Source: an uncultured Peptostreptococcus sp. (lineage in GTDB: Bacteria; Bacillota; Clostridia; Peptostreptococcales; Peptostreptococcaceae). From it: DNA of 64,000 bases. The notes below the pieces were generated by a model that was not told the origin of the DNA, searched no databases, and was given only the letters and a program-made list of their open reading frames with translations. Below are positions 51,529 to 59,327 of the stretch, piece after piece; the stretch's first letter is position 1, and each line of letters starts with the position of its first letter. The translations under genes were made by a program, and so were the position numbers. Location: the NCBI GenBank assembly GCA_900759325.1, contig CAAEUW010000027.1, forward strand, positions 6,234 to 70,233, written 5' to 3'.

Positions 51529-52272
51529 ATGAGTAACAAGGAAGTTTTATTAGAACTAAAAGACCTGCATAAGTCCTTTGGAAACCTGGAGGTAATAAAG
51601 GGTATAGACCTCGAAATAGACAAGGGCGACATCCTGGTAATAATTGGGCCATCAGGGTCTGGTAAAAGTACAGTACTAAGGTGTATGAACCTATTAGAAG
51701 AGCCTACATCAGGCCAGATAATATTTGAGGGTAAGGACATACTTAAAAACCTAAGAACTATAGACAAGACTAGGGAGAAGATAGGAATGGTATTCCAGAA
51801 CTTCAATCTTTTCCCAAACAAAACCATTCTAGACAATATAACTCTAGCCCCAATGAAGGTAAAGGGCAAGACTAGGGAAGAGGCTGAAAAGAAGGCCAAG
51901 GAGCTACTTGAGAGGGTAGGCCTATTGGACAAGGTTGATGCCTATCCAGTCCAGCTATCAGGTGGTCAGCAACAGCGTATAGCCATAGCAAGAGCTCTTG
52001 CAATGGAGCCGGACATGATGTTATTTGACGAGCCAACATCAGCCCTAGACCCAGAAATGGTAAAGGAAGTTCTTGACGTTATCAAGGAGCTTGCCCATGA
52101 GGGTATGACTATGGCAATAGTTACACATGAGATGGGCTTTGCCAAGGAGGTTGCCGATAGGGTAATATTTGTTGATGGCGGCAAGATTGTAGAGGATGGA
52201 AGTCCAGAGGAAGTATTCAACAGGCCTAAGAGCGATAGGGCCAAGGACTTCTTCGACAAGATCCTGGTATAG
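51529..52272 (+). CDS. Polar amino acid ABC transporter, ATPase
   Basis: A 247-residue GlnQ/HisP-type ATPase: Walker A GPSGSGKSTVLRC, signature LSGGQQQRIAIARA, Walker B MLFDEPTSALDPE, switch VTHEM. It powers amino acid uptake. Last gene of the T-box-controlled operon. Confidence 0.96.
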   Translation: MSNKEVLLELKDLHKSFGNLEVIKGIDLEIDKGDILVIIGPSGSGKSTVLRCMNLLEEPTSGQIIFEGKDILKNLRTIDKTREKIGMVFQNFNLFPNKTILDNITLAPMKVKGKTREEAEKKAKELLERVGLLDKVDAYPVQLSGGQQQRIAIARALAMEPDMMLFDEPTSALDPEMVKEVLDVIKELAHEGMTMAIVTHEMGFAKEVADRVIFVDGGKIVEDGSPEEVFNRPKSDRAKDFFDKILV

Positions 52273-52303
52273 CATAAAAGTAGTTAATAGTTTAAAAACA
52301 AGA

Positions 52304-52347
52304 GGGGTAGGCCAAATTTCCATTTTACTGTAAGGGACCTACCCCCT
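52304..52347 (+). terminator. Probable terminator of the amino acid transporter operon
   Basis: GGGGTAGG (52304-52311) pairs with CCTACCCC (52338-52345). The following CTTCTTAT is a poor T run. Confidence 0.6.
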
Positions 52348-52414
52348 TCTTATAGGTATAGTATATTTGTAGAGATTTTGTATATAAAAAGACTAGTTTT
52401 AACAAAGAAAAATC

Positions 52415-52443
52415 TTTACAGATAGCCTGGTCTATAGTATAAT
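52415..52443 (+). promoter_or_regulatory. Promoter of rpsD
   Basis: TTTACA (52415-52420), 17 bases, TATAAT (52438-52443). It gives a leader of about 165 bases. Confidence 0.82.
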
Positions 52444-52485
52444 ATATGAGTCGTGTAATATTTACACAGTAAAGGCATAGCCTTT

Positions 52486-52585
52486 AAATGGACAATGTAG
52501 CGAAATTTCCTACTAAGGTGTGTTTAGGTCAGGAGTTTCACACATCCATTTTTTCAAGTGGACAATGCACAAGGGGTGCATCCAT
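52486..52585 (+). promoter_or_regulatory. Structured rpsD leader, probable S4 autoregulation element
   Basis: AAATGGA (52486-52492) pairs with TCCATTT (52545-52551), enclosing a GTGTG/CACAC stem (52518/52539), and six T follow: a terminator-like fold inside the leader. A second hairpin follows, TGCAC/GTGCA at 52565-52580. TGGACAATG is found in both halves (52489 and 52559). S4 commonly binds its own leader in Bacillota; assignment to that family is inference. Confidence 0.65.
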
Positions 52586-52613
52586 AATTTATATTTAAAA
52601 AGGAGAAAAAAAT

Positions 52614-53219
52614 ATGTCATCAATTACAAGAGGACCTAAGTTTAAGTTATCTAGAAGACTAGGACTTAACGTTTGTGGTCATCCAAAAGCAATGAACAGA
52701 GCTGGTAAGGGAACTGCAAGAAGTGATAAGAAGCTTACACCATACGGTCAGCAGCTACTTGAAAAGCAGAGACTTAGAGCTTACTACGGAATATCAGAAA
52801 AGCAGATGAGAATCTACATGAAGAAGGCTCAGAAGGCTAAAATGACTACTGGTACTGCAGTTATAACAACTCTAGAATGTAGACTAGACAACCTAGTATA
52901 CAGAATGGGTCTAGCTAACTCAATCAGACAGGCTAGACAGATGGTATCTCACGGTAACATCCATGTTAACGGAAGAAAGGTAGATATACCATCATTTATC
53001 GTTAGTGTTGGAGACGAAATCTCTCTAAGAGAAAAGTACAGATCTAACGTATTATTCAAGGCTAACTTTGAAGCAGCTGCATTAAACGAATATCCTTACT
53101 TAACTAAGGACCAGGCTAATTATTCAGCTGTATTAACAAGATTACCTGAAAGAGAAGAAGTGCCAATCGAAATCAACGATGCACTAGTAGTCGAATTCTA
53201 CTCAAAGTCTTCACTATAA
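52614..53219 (+). CDS. rpsD: 30S ribosomal protein S4
   Basis: A 201-residue primary 16S-binding protein needed for small-subunit assembly. GPKFKLSRRLGLN at the start and the S4 RNA-binding domain (LDNLVYRMGLANSIRQARQM, GNIHVNGRKVDIPSF) are clear. The zinc-binding Cys cluster of some S4 proteins is absent (only CGH is left). Transcribed alone, not in the alpha operon. Confidence 0.97.
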   Translation: MSSITRGPKFKLSRRLGLNVCGHPKAMNRAGKGTARSDKKLTPYGQQLLEKQRLRAYYGISEKQMRIYMKKAQKAKMTTGTAVITTLECRLDNLVYRMGLANSIRQARQMVSHGNIHVNGRKVDIPSFIVSVGDEISLREKYRSNVLFKANFEAAALNEYPYLTKDQANYSAVLTRLPEREEVPIEINDALVVEFYSKSSL

Positions 53220-53254
53220 GATTGATAATTGGGGCCATAATAAGGTCCTTATAT

Positions 53255-53290
53255 ATACCGAATATGAGCAATCATATTCGGTATTTTTTT
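53255..53290 (+). terminator. Rho-independent terminator after rpsD
   Basis: ATACCGAATATGA pairs perfectly with TCATATTCGGTAT around a 4-base loop, followed by seven T. Confidence 0.95.
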
Positions 53291-53295
53291 ATGAA

Positions 53296-53348
53296 AAATA
53301 GCGTTGGAAGAATTTTTATTTCACCAACGCTAAATATTATACAAGCAA
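53296..53348. repeat. Palindromic repeat element, copy 3 (altered centre)
   Basis: TAGCGTTGG (53299-53307) and CCAACGCTA (53324-53332) match the arms of copies 1 and 2, but the inner GAGAGAA stem is replaced by other AT-rich bases. The right flank AATATTATACAA matches the outer arm of copy 2. Confidence 0.85.
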
Positions 53349-53388
53349 TATTATACAACCAATATTATACAAGCAATACTATATAAAT
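53333..53388 (+). repeat. 14-bp tandem repeat grown from the palindrome arm
   Basis: AATATTATACAAGC (53333-53346) is repeated at 53347, 53361 and, diverged, 53375. The unit equals the right outer arm of the palindromic element, so the arm itself seems to have been amplified. Confidence 0.85.
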
Positions 53389-53444
53389 GAATTTTTATTC
53401 AAGGTCAGAACGCATTTCCTGTATGCAATCAAGACCTATAATAG

Positions 53445-54329
53445 CTATAGTTTTTCCAAACCGGTATCCATAATAAATGTAGCTACCTGGGCAGCCTTGT
53501 CTGGGTCCATTGGGTGAAGTGGCAGTCTAAAGTTACCAACCTCATAGCCCAGCATATTCATAGCTGTTTTGACCGGTATAGGATTTACATCTAGGCTCAT
53601 TAGGTTAATAGCATGTAGGGAGTCATTGAAGACCTGTCTAGTCCCTGCAAGGTCACCCTCATTGAACCTGTCGCAAATATTGAAGATAAGCCTTGGGCAT
53701 ATATTTGCTAAAACAGATATATGACCACTAGCACCCATACCTAGCTTAGCCAGGATAGTCTTGTCATCGCCAGAAATAAGGACAAAGTCATCATTAATTA
53801 TTGGCGAAAGGTCAGCCAAGTGGTCGAGGTCGCTAGATGACTCTATAATACCAGCTATATTAGGTATCTCTGCAAGCTTAGCAATTAGGCTAGGCTCAAG
53901 GTTAAAGCCAGTTCTAGCAGGGTCATTGTCTATATAGGCAGGTAGACCACCTGCTAGGGCAATTGACTTAAAGTGGCTGATAAGGCCTAGTTCATTTCCC
54001 TGGCTGTAGTAAGGACTAGCTATGATTAGGCCATCAAGACCTAGGGCCCTGGCCCTAATAGATAGGACAACTGACCTAGAAGTATCGTTTAGTCCAGTCT
54101 GGGCAAGAACAGGCAGCCTCTTGTCGGCCCTCTTTACCACAAAGTCCACTACTTCCAAAATTTCATTATCGCTCATAGCAAAGAATTCACCAGTAGTCCT
54201 ACCCAGAATTAGGGCCTTGGCCCCTATGTTGATGTAGGTATCAACTAGCCTTCCTAGACTATCAAAATCGACTTCATTTGTATCTGTAAATGGTGTAACT
54301 ATATTAATTCCGCAACCTTTAAATAACAT
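53445..54329 (-). CDS. DapA-like (DHDPS/NAL family) protein lacking catalytic Lys and Tyr
   Basis: A 294-residue TIM-barrel protein of the 4-hydroxy-tetrahydrodipicolinate synthase / N-acetylneuraminate lyase family (INIVTPFTDTNEVDFDSLG; RTTGEFFAMS; LDGLIIASPYYSQG; RTGFNLEPSLIAKLAE). In the usual IAGIKE motif it reads IAGIIES, so the Schiff-base Lys is Ile (codon ATA). In the usual YNVPxRTG motif it reads DNDPARTG, so the proton-relay Tyr is Asp. The GTTGE motif is RTTGE. The protein keeps family length and should fold, but it cannot act by the known mechanism. Good GGAG-type site precedes the ATG. No lysine-pathway genes are nearby. Confidence 0.85.
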   Translation of the reverse strand: MLFKGCGINIVTPFTDTNEVDFDSLGRLVDTYINIGAKALILGRTTGEFFAMSDNEILEVVDFVVKRADKRLPVLAQTGLNDTSRSVVLSIRARALGLDGLIIASPYYSQGNELGLISHFKSIALAGGLPAYIDNDPARTGFNLEPSLIAKLAEIPNIAGIIESSSDLDHLADLSPIINDDFVLISGDDKTILAKLGMGASGHISVLANICPRLIFNICDRFNEGDLAGTRQVFNDSLHAINLMSLDVNPIPVKTAMNMLGYEVGNFRLPLHPMDPDKAAQVATFIMDTGLEKL

Positions 54330-54552
54330 TTTGTCTCCTCTTTTCCTTTAAAAATTTCACGTATTATCTACCTCAATTTAGGCCTAGCTAGAGCTTCCCT
54401 ATATTGGTCTGCTTTTCTAACCTAAATTGGTCTATATATCTAATATAAATTAAAATCCTATTTTATACAATAGTTATTAGTTTTATACCCATTATGGCAA
54501 CAAATAAGCTTACTTTTTTAAGACAAGATGTATAGACCTAACATCTAGAGTA

Positions 54553-54561
54553 TGATATAAT
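54553..54561 (+). promoter_or_regulatory. Extended -10 promoter for the serine dehydratase gene
   Basis: TGATATAAT, 35 bases before the start. Just upstream AGATGT and ACATCT (about 54527-54547) form a 6-base palindrome that could be an operator. Confidence 0.55.
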
Positions 54562-54596
54562 TAGTGATGTTTTAATAAAGATTAATGGAGGAAAAT

Positions 54597-55790
54597 ATGG
54601 ATACATTAAAAGAGTTATATAAAATAGGTAGTGGACCATCGAGTTCACATACAATGGGGCCACAGAGGGCAGCCAAGAGATTCAAGGAAAAGAATCCTAA
54701 TGCTGCTAGCTATAGGTGTACACTTTATGGTTCATTGGCAGCTACAGGTAAGGGCCACCTTACAGACTACATAATTGAAAAGACAATCGAGCCAAAGAAG
54801 GTTGAATTTATATGGAGAGATGACATCAACCCAGAATTTCACCCAAATGGTATGATGCTAGAGGCTTTAGACGAATCAGGTAATGCCTTTGATGAATGGA
54901 CAGTATTCTCAGTAGGTGGGGGTACACTAGCAGAAGAAGGCAAGAGAAACCAGCTAGATGGTAAGGTATACTATGAGCATTCTAAGCTAGATGATATAAT
55001 TGCCTACTGTAAGGAAAATGATAAGTCATTTGTTGAATATGTATTGGATAGGGAGGACGATGACTTCCTAGAATATATGGAAGGTATAGCTGATACAATG
55101 AAGGCAGCTATAGACAAGGGAATCGAAAGTAGGGAGGTAATTCCTGGCGAACTAAAGCTTAAGAGGAGGGCTTCTAGGTTCTACAAGAAATATCTTGCAA
55201 CAAAAGACTACACGACTCTAGATTATGCATTTGCCCTGGCTGCATCAGAAGAAAATGCATCAGGCGGTACAATAGTTACTGCCCCAACTTGTGGTGCTGC
55301 TGGAGTAATACCAGGTGTATTCTTCTCATTGATGGTACACAATGGCTATACTAGACAGCATATAATAGAAGGCCTAATAGTAGCAGGTTTAATTGGTAAC
55401 CTAATCAAGACTAACGCATCTATTTCGGGTGCAGAGGTAGGATGTCAGGGTGAGGTTGGTGCAGCCTGTTCAATGGCATCTGCGGGTGCTGCCTACCTAT
55501 TCGGTGGTACACTAGAGCAGATAGAGTATGCTGCAGAAATAGGATTGGAGCACCACCTAGGTATGACATGTGACCCAGTATACGGTTACGTACAGATACC
55601 TTGTATAGAAAGAAATGCAATGGCTGCTGAAAGAGCAATAGCTGCAGCTAAGTATGCCCTAAATACTGATGGTATCCATACGATATCATTTGACCAGGTA
55701 ACTATTACCATGAAAGAAACAGGAATTGACTTGATGGACAAGTATAGGGAAACAGCAAAAGGCGGACTTGCTAAGTGGTTCGAGTGCTAG
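54597..55790 (+). CDS. sdaA: L-serine ammonia-lyase, single-chain iron-sulfur type
   Basis: A 397-residue enzyme that turns L-serine into pyruvate and ammonia, using a [4Fe-4S] cluster. The beta-type domain opens with KIGSGPSSSHTMGP, and the alpha-type domain holds APTCGAAGVIPGVF, GAEVGCQGEVGAACSMASAG and MTCDPVYGYVQIPCIERN, which supply the cluster cysteines. The two domains are separate chains (SdaAB/SdaAA) in many Bacillota but joined here. The ATG at 54597 has GGAGG six bases upstream; the earlier ATG at 54585 would overlap it. Confidence 0.94.
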   Translation: MDTLKELYKIGSGPSSSHTMGPQRAAKRFKEKNPNAASYRCTLYGSLAATGKGHLTDYIIEKTIEPKKVEFIWRDDINPEFHPNGMMLEALDESGNAFDEWTVFSVGGGTLAEEGKRNQLDGKVYYEHSKLDDIIAYCKENDKSFVEYVLDREDDDFLEYMEGIADTMKAAIDKGIESREVIPGELKLKRRASRFYKKYLATKDYTTLDYAFALAASEENASGGTIVTAPTCGAAGVIPGVFFSLMVHNGYTRQHIIEGLIVAGLIGNLIKTNASISGAEVGCQGEVGAACSMASAGAAYLFGGTLEQIEYAAEIGLEHHLGMTCDPVYGYVQIPCIERNAMAAERAIAAAKYALNTDGIHTISFDQVTITMKETGIDLMDKYRETAKGGLAKWFEC

Positions 55791-55798
55791 TTGATTTT

Positions 55799-55840
55799 AA
55801 AACCATGGCTAAGCTTTGACTTGGTTGAGGTTTTGTTTTT
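55799..55840 (+). terminator. Terminator after the serine dehydratase gene
   Basis: AAAACC (55799-55804) pairs with GGTTTT (55829-55834), followed by GTTTTT. Confidence 0.65.
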
Positions 55841-55854
55841 GAGGAGGAGTATCA

Positions 55855-56331
55855 ATGTTTAGACCAGTTAGGAGAAAGAGTAGGGAAATTAGTCTGGATG
55901 CGGCAAGAAACCTGCTAAAGGCATCGAGACGTGGCGTATTGGCTGTAAATGGAGACAATGGCTACCCATATGCCCTACCACTTAACTATATATATGATGA
56001 GGAAAGCAATACCATTATTTTTCACGGGGCGAGGGTAGGCCACAAGCTAGACTCTGTCAAGGCCTGTGACAAGGTGTGCTTTACTGTTTACGGAAATGAA
56101 ACTATAAAGGAAGAGGCCTGGGCTCCTTATGTCCAGAGTACCATTGTCTATGGAAGATGTCACCTGGTAGATGACCAGGAAAGGGCGATGGAAATACTAA
56201 GGGACCTAGCAAGAAAGTATTATCCAAGTGAGGATATTATTGATGAAGAGATTGCCAAGGCAGGTAAGGCCGTTCAGATGTTCCAGATAGAGATTGAGCA
56301 TATGACGGGAAAAGAGATTAAGGAAAAATAA
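55855..56331 (+). CDS. Pyridoxamine 5'-phosphate oxidase-fold protein (NimA-like)
   Basis: A 158-residue flavin-binding split-barrel protein. GVLAVNGDNGYPYALPLNYI and FHGARVGHKLDSVK fit the Nim-type group linked to nitroimidazole reduction in anaerobes; most members are general FMN reductases. GAGGAGG precedes the ATG. Confidence 0.88.
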   Translation: MFRPVRRKSREISLDAARNLLKASRRGVLAVNGDNGYPYALPLNYIYDEESNTIIFHGARVGHKLDSVKACDKVCFTVYGNETIKEEAWAPYVQSTIVYGRCHLVDDQERAMEILRDLARKYYPSEDIIDEEIAKAGKAVQMFQIEIEHMTGKEIKEK

Positions 56332-56347
56332 ATAGGTATAGCAATAA

Positions 56348-56379
56348 GGCAGTAGATTAGGTAGATTTGCTGTCTTTTT
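56348..56379 (+). terminator. Probable terminator
   Basis: GGCAG (56348-56352) pairs with CTGTC (56370-56374, one G-T) before five T. Confidence 0.55.
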
Positions 56380-56585
56380 GTTATATATAAGCCTTGTGGA
56401 CGACCAGATTTTAAAGCGTCTAACAAAAGTGATCTTTAAGCCTTAAAATATCCAATAAAAAGGTGCTTGAAGGCCGATTTTGTTATATAATGGATAGAGT
56501 GTAGGTGTGTATTTGCCTATAGGTGAAAAATATACATGAGTGTAAATAATTAATGTATAAGATATATAAGTAAGGTGGCAGTTAA

Positions 56586-57380
56586 ATGAACCAGTATGGA
56601 AATTTTGCCTATGTATACGACCAGCTAATGGATGATGTAGACTACGATGCATGGGTTAAGCATATAGAAAACTTGATAGAAAAAAGTGGTGCCAGTGTAA
56701 AGAATATATTGGAGTTAGCCTGTGGGACTGGTAATATCACGATACCCTTGGCCAAAAAGGGCTACGATATTGCCGGCATAGACATATCTGATGATATGCT
56801 GGGCCTTGCCCTAGAAAAGTCAGAAGCCATGGGAGTGCCCCTGGTTTTATTGGAACAGGATATGGTAGACCTGGACTTTGATCTTTACGACCTAGATTGT
56901 GTTCTATGTGCCTGTGATGGTTTTAATTATGTAACCAGCCTTGAGGACCTGTACAAGGTTTTTTCAAAAATATATGACCTACTAAAGCCGGGTGGCGTAT
57001 TTATTTTTGATGTTAGCTCTTACTACAAGCTGAGTGAGATTTTGGGTAATAACTTCATGGGTGAGTCCAGGGATAGTATTTCATATATGTGGACCAACTA
57101 TTATGATGAAGCCAACCAACTATTGGAGATGAATCTAGACTTTTTCTTGAAGCTAGATCCAGAAGAATTTGAAGGCGACTACCTTGAAGAAGGACTACAA
57201 GATGATGATAACCTATATGAAAGGTATAGGGAAGTTCACCTGCAGAGGGCTCACAGGGAAGAGGAAATTGTAGATGTCATGAAAAAGGCTGGCTTTGGGA
57301 GGATTGATTCCTATGGAGATTTTGGCTTTGATAGGCCAGGGGACCAGTCCGAGAGGATCTTCTTCACAGCCATAAAGTAG
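56586..57380 (+). CDS. Class I SAM-dependent methyltransferase
   Basis: A 264-residue enzyme. FAYVYDQLMDDVDYDAWV opens it, ILELACGTGNITIPLA is the SAM motif I, and DLDCVLCACDGFNYV is motif IV. The target is unknown. Weak site (TAAGGTGG) before the ATG. An -10-like TATAAT lies about 100 bases upstream. A repeat tract follows it. Confidence 0.9.
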   Translation: MNQYGNFAYVYDQLMDDVDYDAWVKHIENLIEKSGASVKNILELACGTGNITIPLAKKGYDIAGIDISDDMLGLALEKSEAMGVPLVLLEQDMVDLDFDLYDLDCVLCACDGFNYVTSLEDLYKVFSKIYDLLKPGGVFIFDVSSYYKLSEILGNNFMGESRDSISYMWTNYYDEANQLLEMNLDFFLKLDPEEFEGDYLEEGLQDDDNLYERYREVHLQRAHREEEIVDVMKKAGFGRIDSYGDFGFDRPGDQSERIFFTAIK

Positions 57381-57466
57381 GTATAAGTATGGAAAATATG
57401 GTTTCAGGATACCTATATTATTGAGTAAAATGTAGGCATGAAAATATATAAATAGAATAAATAAAT

Positions 57467-57538
57467 AGAAATACAGAAATATAGAAATACAGAAATACAG
57501 AAATACAGAAATATAGAAATATAGAAATACATAAATAG
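57467..57538 (+). repeat. 8-bp tandem repeat upstream of hslO
   Basis: Eight exact units of AGAAATAY (Y is C or T) run from 57467 to 57530, then one diverged unit, ending 12 bases before hslO. The tract lies in the leader just upstream of the ribosome site. Confidence 0.92.
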
Positions 57539-57550
57539 AGGGGTTTTAAT

Positions 57551-58426
57551 ATGAAGGATTATTGTATAAGAGTAACAACAGGAAATAAAGAGGTAAGAGG
57601 ATTCTTTGCCTCAACCAAAAATATGGTGGAGACTGCAAGAGGCTTTCACAATACTAGTAAGGTGGCAACTGCAGCCCTAGGAAGGACCCTAACAGCTACA
57701 TCTATGATGGGCTTGATGATGAAGAACAAGGGAGACAAGATCAGTGTCATTATCAAGGGGGGTGGACCTATAGGTACTATCCTGACTACATCAAACTCAA
57801 GTGGTATAGTAAAGGGCTATGTGACTAACCCAGGCGTAGAGGTTGAAAACTATGAAAATGGCAAGCTAAATGTAGCTGGTGCAGTTGGTAACCAGGGAAC
57901 TATAAGGGTAATCAAGGACCTAGGCCTAAGAGAGCCTTATAATGGTGAGTATGAAATGGTAAGTGGTGAAATAGCAGAAGACTTCACATATTATTTCACT
58001 GTATCAGAGCAAACACCATCAGCGGTATCTCTAGGTGTTTTAACCAGGTCTGATGAGGTAGAAGAGGCAGGAGGATTTATAGTACAGATGATGCCGGATG
58101 CAAGTGAAGAAACCATATCTACAATAGAGAGGAACCTATCAGGCATCCAGTCCGTAACTCAGATGCTGAGCCAGGGCTTGACTCCTGAAGACATGATGAA
58201 TATAGTCCTAAAGGACCTAGAGCCTAGTATATTAGACAAGATAGATGTTGCCTTTGAATGTGACTGCTCTAAGGAGAGGGTTGCAGAGGTATTTGTGGCC
58301 ATTGGTAGGGATGAATTAAAGGCTATAATTGAGGAGGACAAGGGGGCTGAGGTAGGCTGCCAGTTCTGTGAATCTAAGTATAGCTTTAGTGAGGAAGAAC
58401 TAAAGGAAATATACGACAATATGTAA
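57551..58426 (+). CDS. hslO: Redox-regulated chaperone Hsp33
   Basis: A 291-residue protein that becomes a holdase when oxidised. The zinc switch is complete: FECDCSKERV gives CxC and VGCQFCESKY gives CxxC. FLASTKNMVETAR-type start and SAVSLGVLTRSDE in the body are family-typical. It guards proteins under oxidative stress. Weak site (AGAGGGG) before the ATG. A run of AGAAATAY repeats precedes it. Confidence 0.96.
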   Translation: MKDYCIRVTTGNKEVRGFFASTKNMVETARGFHNTSKVATAALGRTLTATSMMGLMMKNKGDKISVIIKGGGPIGTILTTSNSSGIVKGYVTNPGVEVENYENGKLNVAGAVGNQGTIRVIKDLGLREPYNGEYEMVSGEIAEDFTYYFTVSEQTPSAVSLGVLTRSDEVEEAGGFIVQMMPDASEETISTIERNLSGIQSVTQMLSQGLTPEDMMNIVLKDLEPSILDKIDVAFECDCSKERVAEVFVAIGRDELKAIIEEDKGAEVGCQFCESKYSFSEEELKEIYDNM

Positions 58427-58447
58427 GAATAGGGCAGGAGGATTAAT

Positions 58448-59200
58448 ATGAGGTTGGACAAGCTGCTTAGTAACCTAGGCTACGGAACTAGGTCAGAAAT
58501 TAAAAAAATGTGTAGGCAGGGTATGGTCAAGGTCAATGGTCAAGAAATCAAAAAACCAGACCACCATATAGACCCAAACCAGGACCAAGTATGTCTAAAC
58601 GGACAGACTGTAAGGTATAGGGAGTTCATATACCTTATGATGAATAAGCCAGCTGGTTGTGTGTCAGCTACCTTTGACAGGTATGACCAAACTGTTATCG
58701 ACCTTATAGACCATGAATACCTAGCCTTTGACCCCTTTCCACTAGGCCGTCTCGACAAGGATACAGAAGGACTTCTAGTAATCACAAATGATGGCCAGCT
58801 AAGTCACAGGGTACTATCACCTAAGAAGCATGTACCTAAAAAATATTATGCTGAAATAGATCAAGAGGTATTGGCCAGGGATATTAAGGCCTTTAGCCAG
58901 GGGATATACATTGGAGATGACTATACGACCAAGCCTGCAAGCCTAGAGGTAATCAGGACCTTTGAGGCTGATGATGGGACTGTACATTCTGAAATATATG
59001 TGACTATTAGTGAGGGTAAGTTTCACCAGGTCAAGAGGATGTTCGAAGCAGTAGGTAAAAATGTACTTTACCTAAAGAGGGTTCAGATGGGTGGTTTGAA
59101 GTTAGATGAGTCCCTTGAACTAGGAGAGTATAGGGAGTTGACTGAAGATGAAGTTGACCTTTTAGAGAAAAAAATCTTTAAAAGAAAGATAATTATCTAG
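58448..59200 (+). CDS. rsuA: Ribosomal small-subunit pseudouridine synthase (RsuA-like)
   Basis: A 250-residue enzyme. Residues 1-55 are an S4 RNA-binding domain (MRLDKLLSNLGYGTRSEIKK). The catalytic domain carries LGRLDKDTEGLLVITNDG, with the nucleophile Asp. It most likely makes pseudouridine 516 of 16S rRNA; RluB-type targets cannot be excluded. AGGAGG precedes the ATG, 21 bases after hslO. Confidence 0.9.
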   Translation: MRLDKLLSNLGYGTRSEIKKMCRQGMVKVNGQEIKKPDHHIDPNQDQVCLNGQTVRYREFIYLMMNKPAGCVSATFDRYDQTVIDLIDHEYLAFDPFPLGRLDKDTEGLLVITNDGQLSHRVLSPKKHVPKKYYAEIDQEVLARDIKAFSQGIYIGDDYTTKPASLEVIRTFEADDGTVHSEIYVTISEGKFHQVKRMFEAVGKNVLYLKRVQMGGLKLDESLELGEYRELTEDEVDLLEKKIFKRKIII

Positions 59201-59235
59201 AAAATATGTATAAAATATGTAGAGAAAAAATATGT

Positions 59236-59293
59236 AAAAAAGATATATAAAAAAGATATATAAAAAAGATATATAAAAAAGATATATAAATAT
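59236..59293 (+). repeat. 13-bp tandem repeat upstream of rlmD
   Basis: Four units of AAAAAAGATATAT (13-base period; GATATAT starts at 59242, 59255, 59268 and 59281). The flanks hold looser AAAATATGTA units. No gene lies in the 127-base gap. Confidence 0.92.
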
Positions 59294-59327
59294 GCAATTT
59301 ATAGGCCAGTTAGAAAGGTAAGTGTTG

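Noticed and set aside
57467..57538. AGAAATAY tract as a CRISPR or phage repeat
   Set aside because: An 8-base perfect tandem without spacers is a simple microsatellite.
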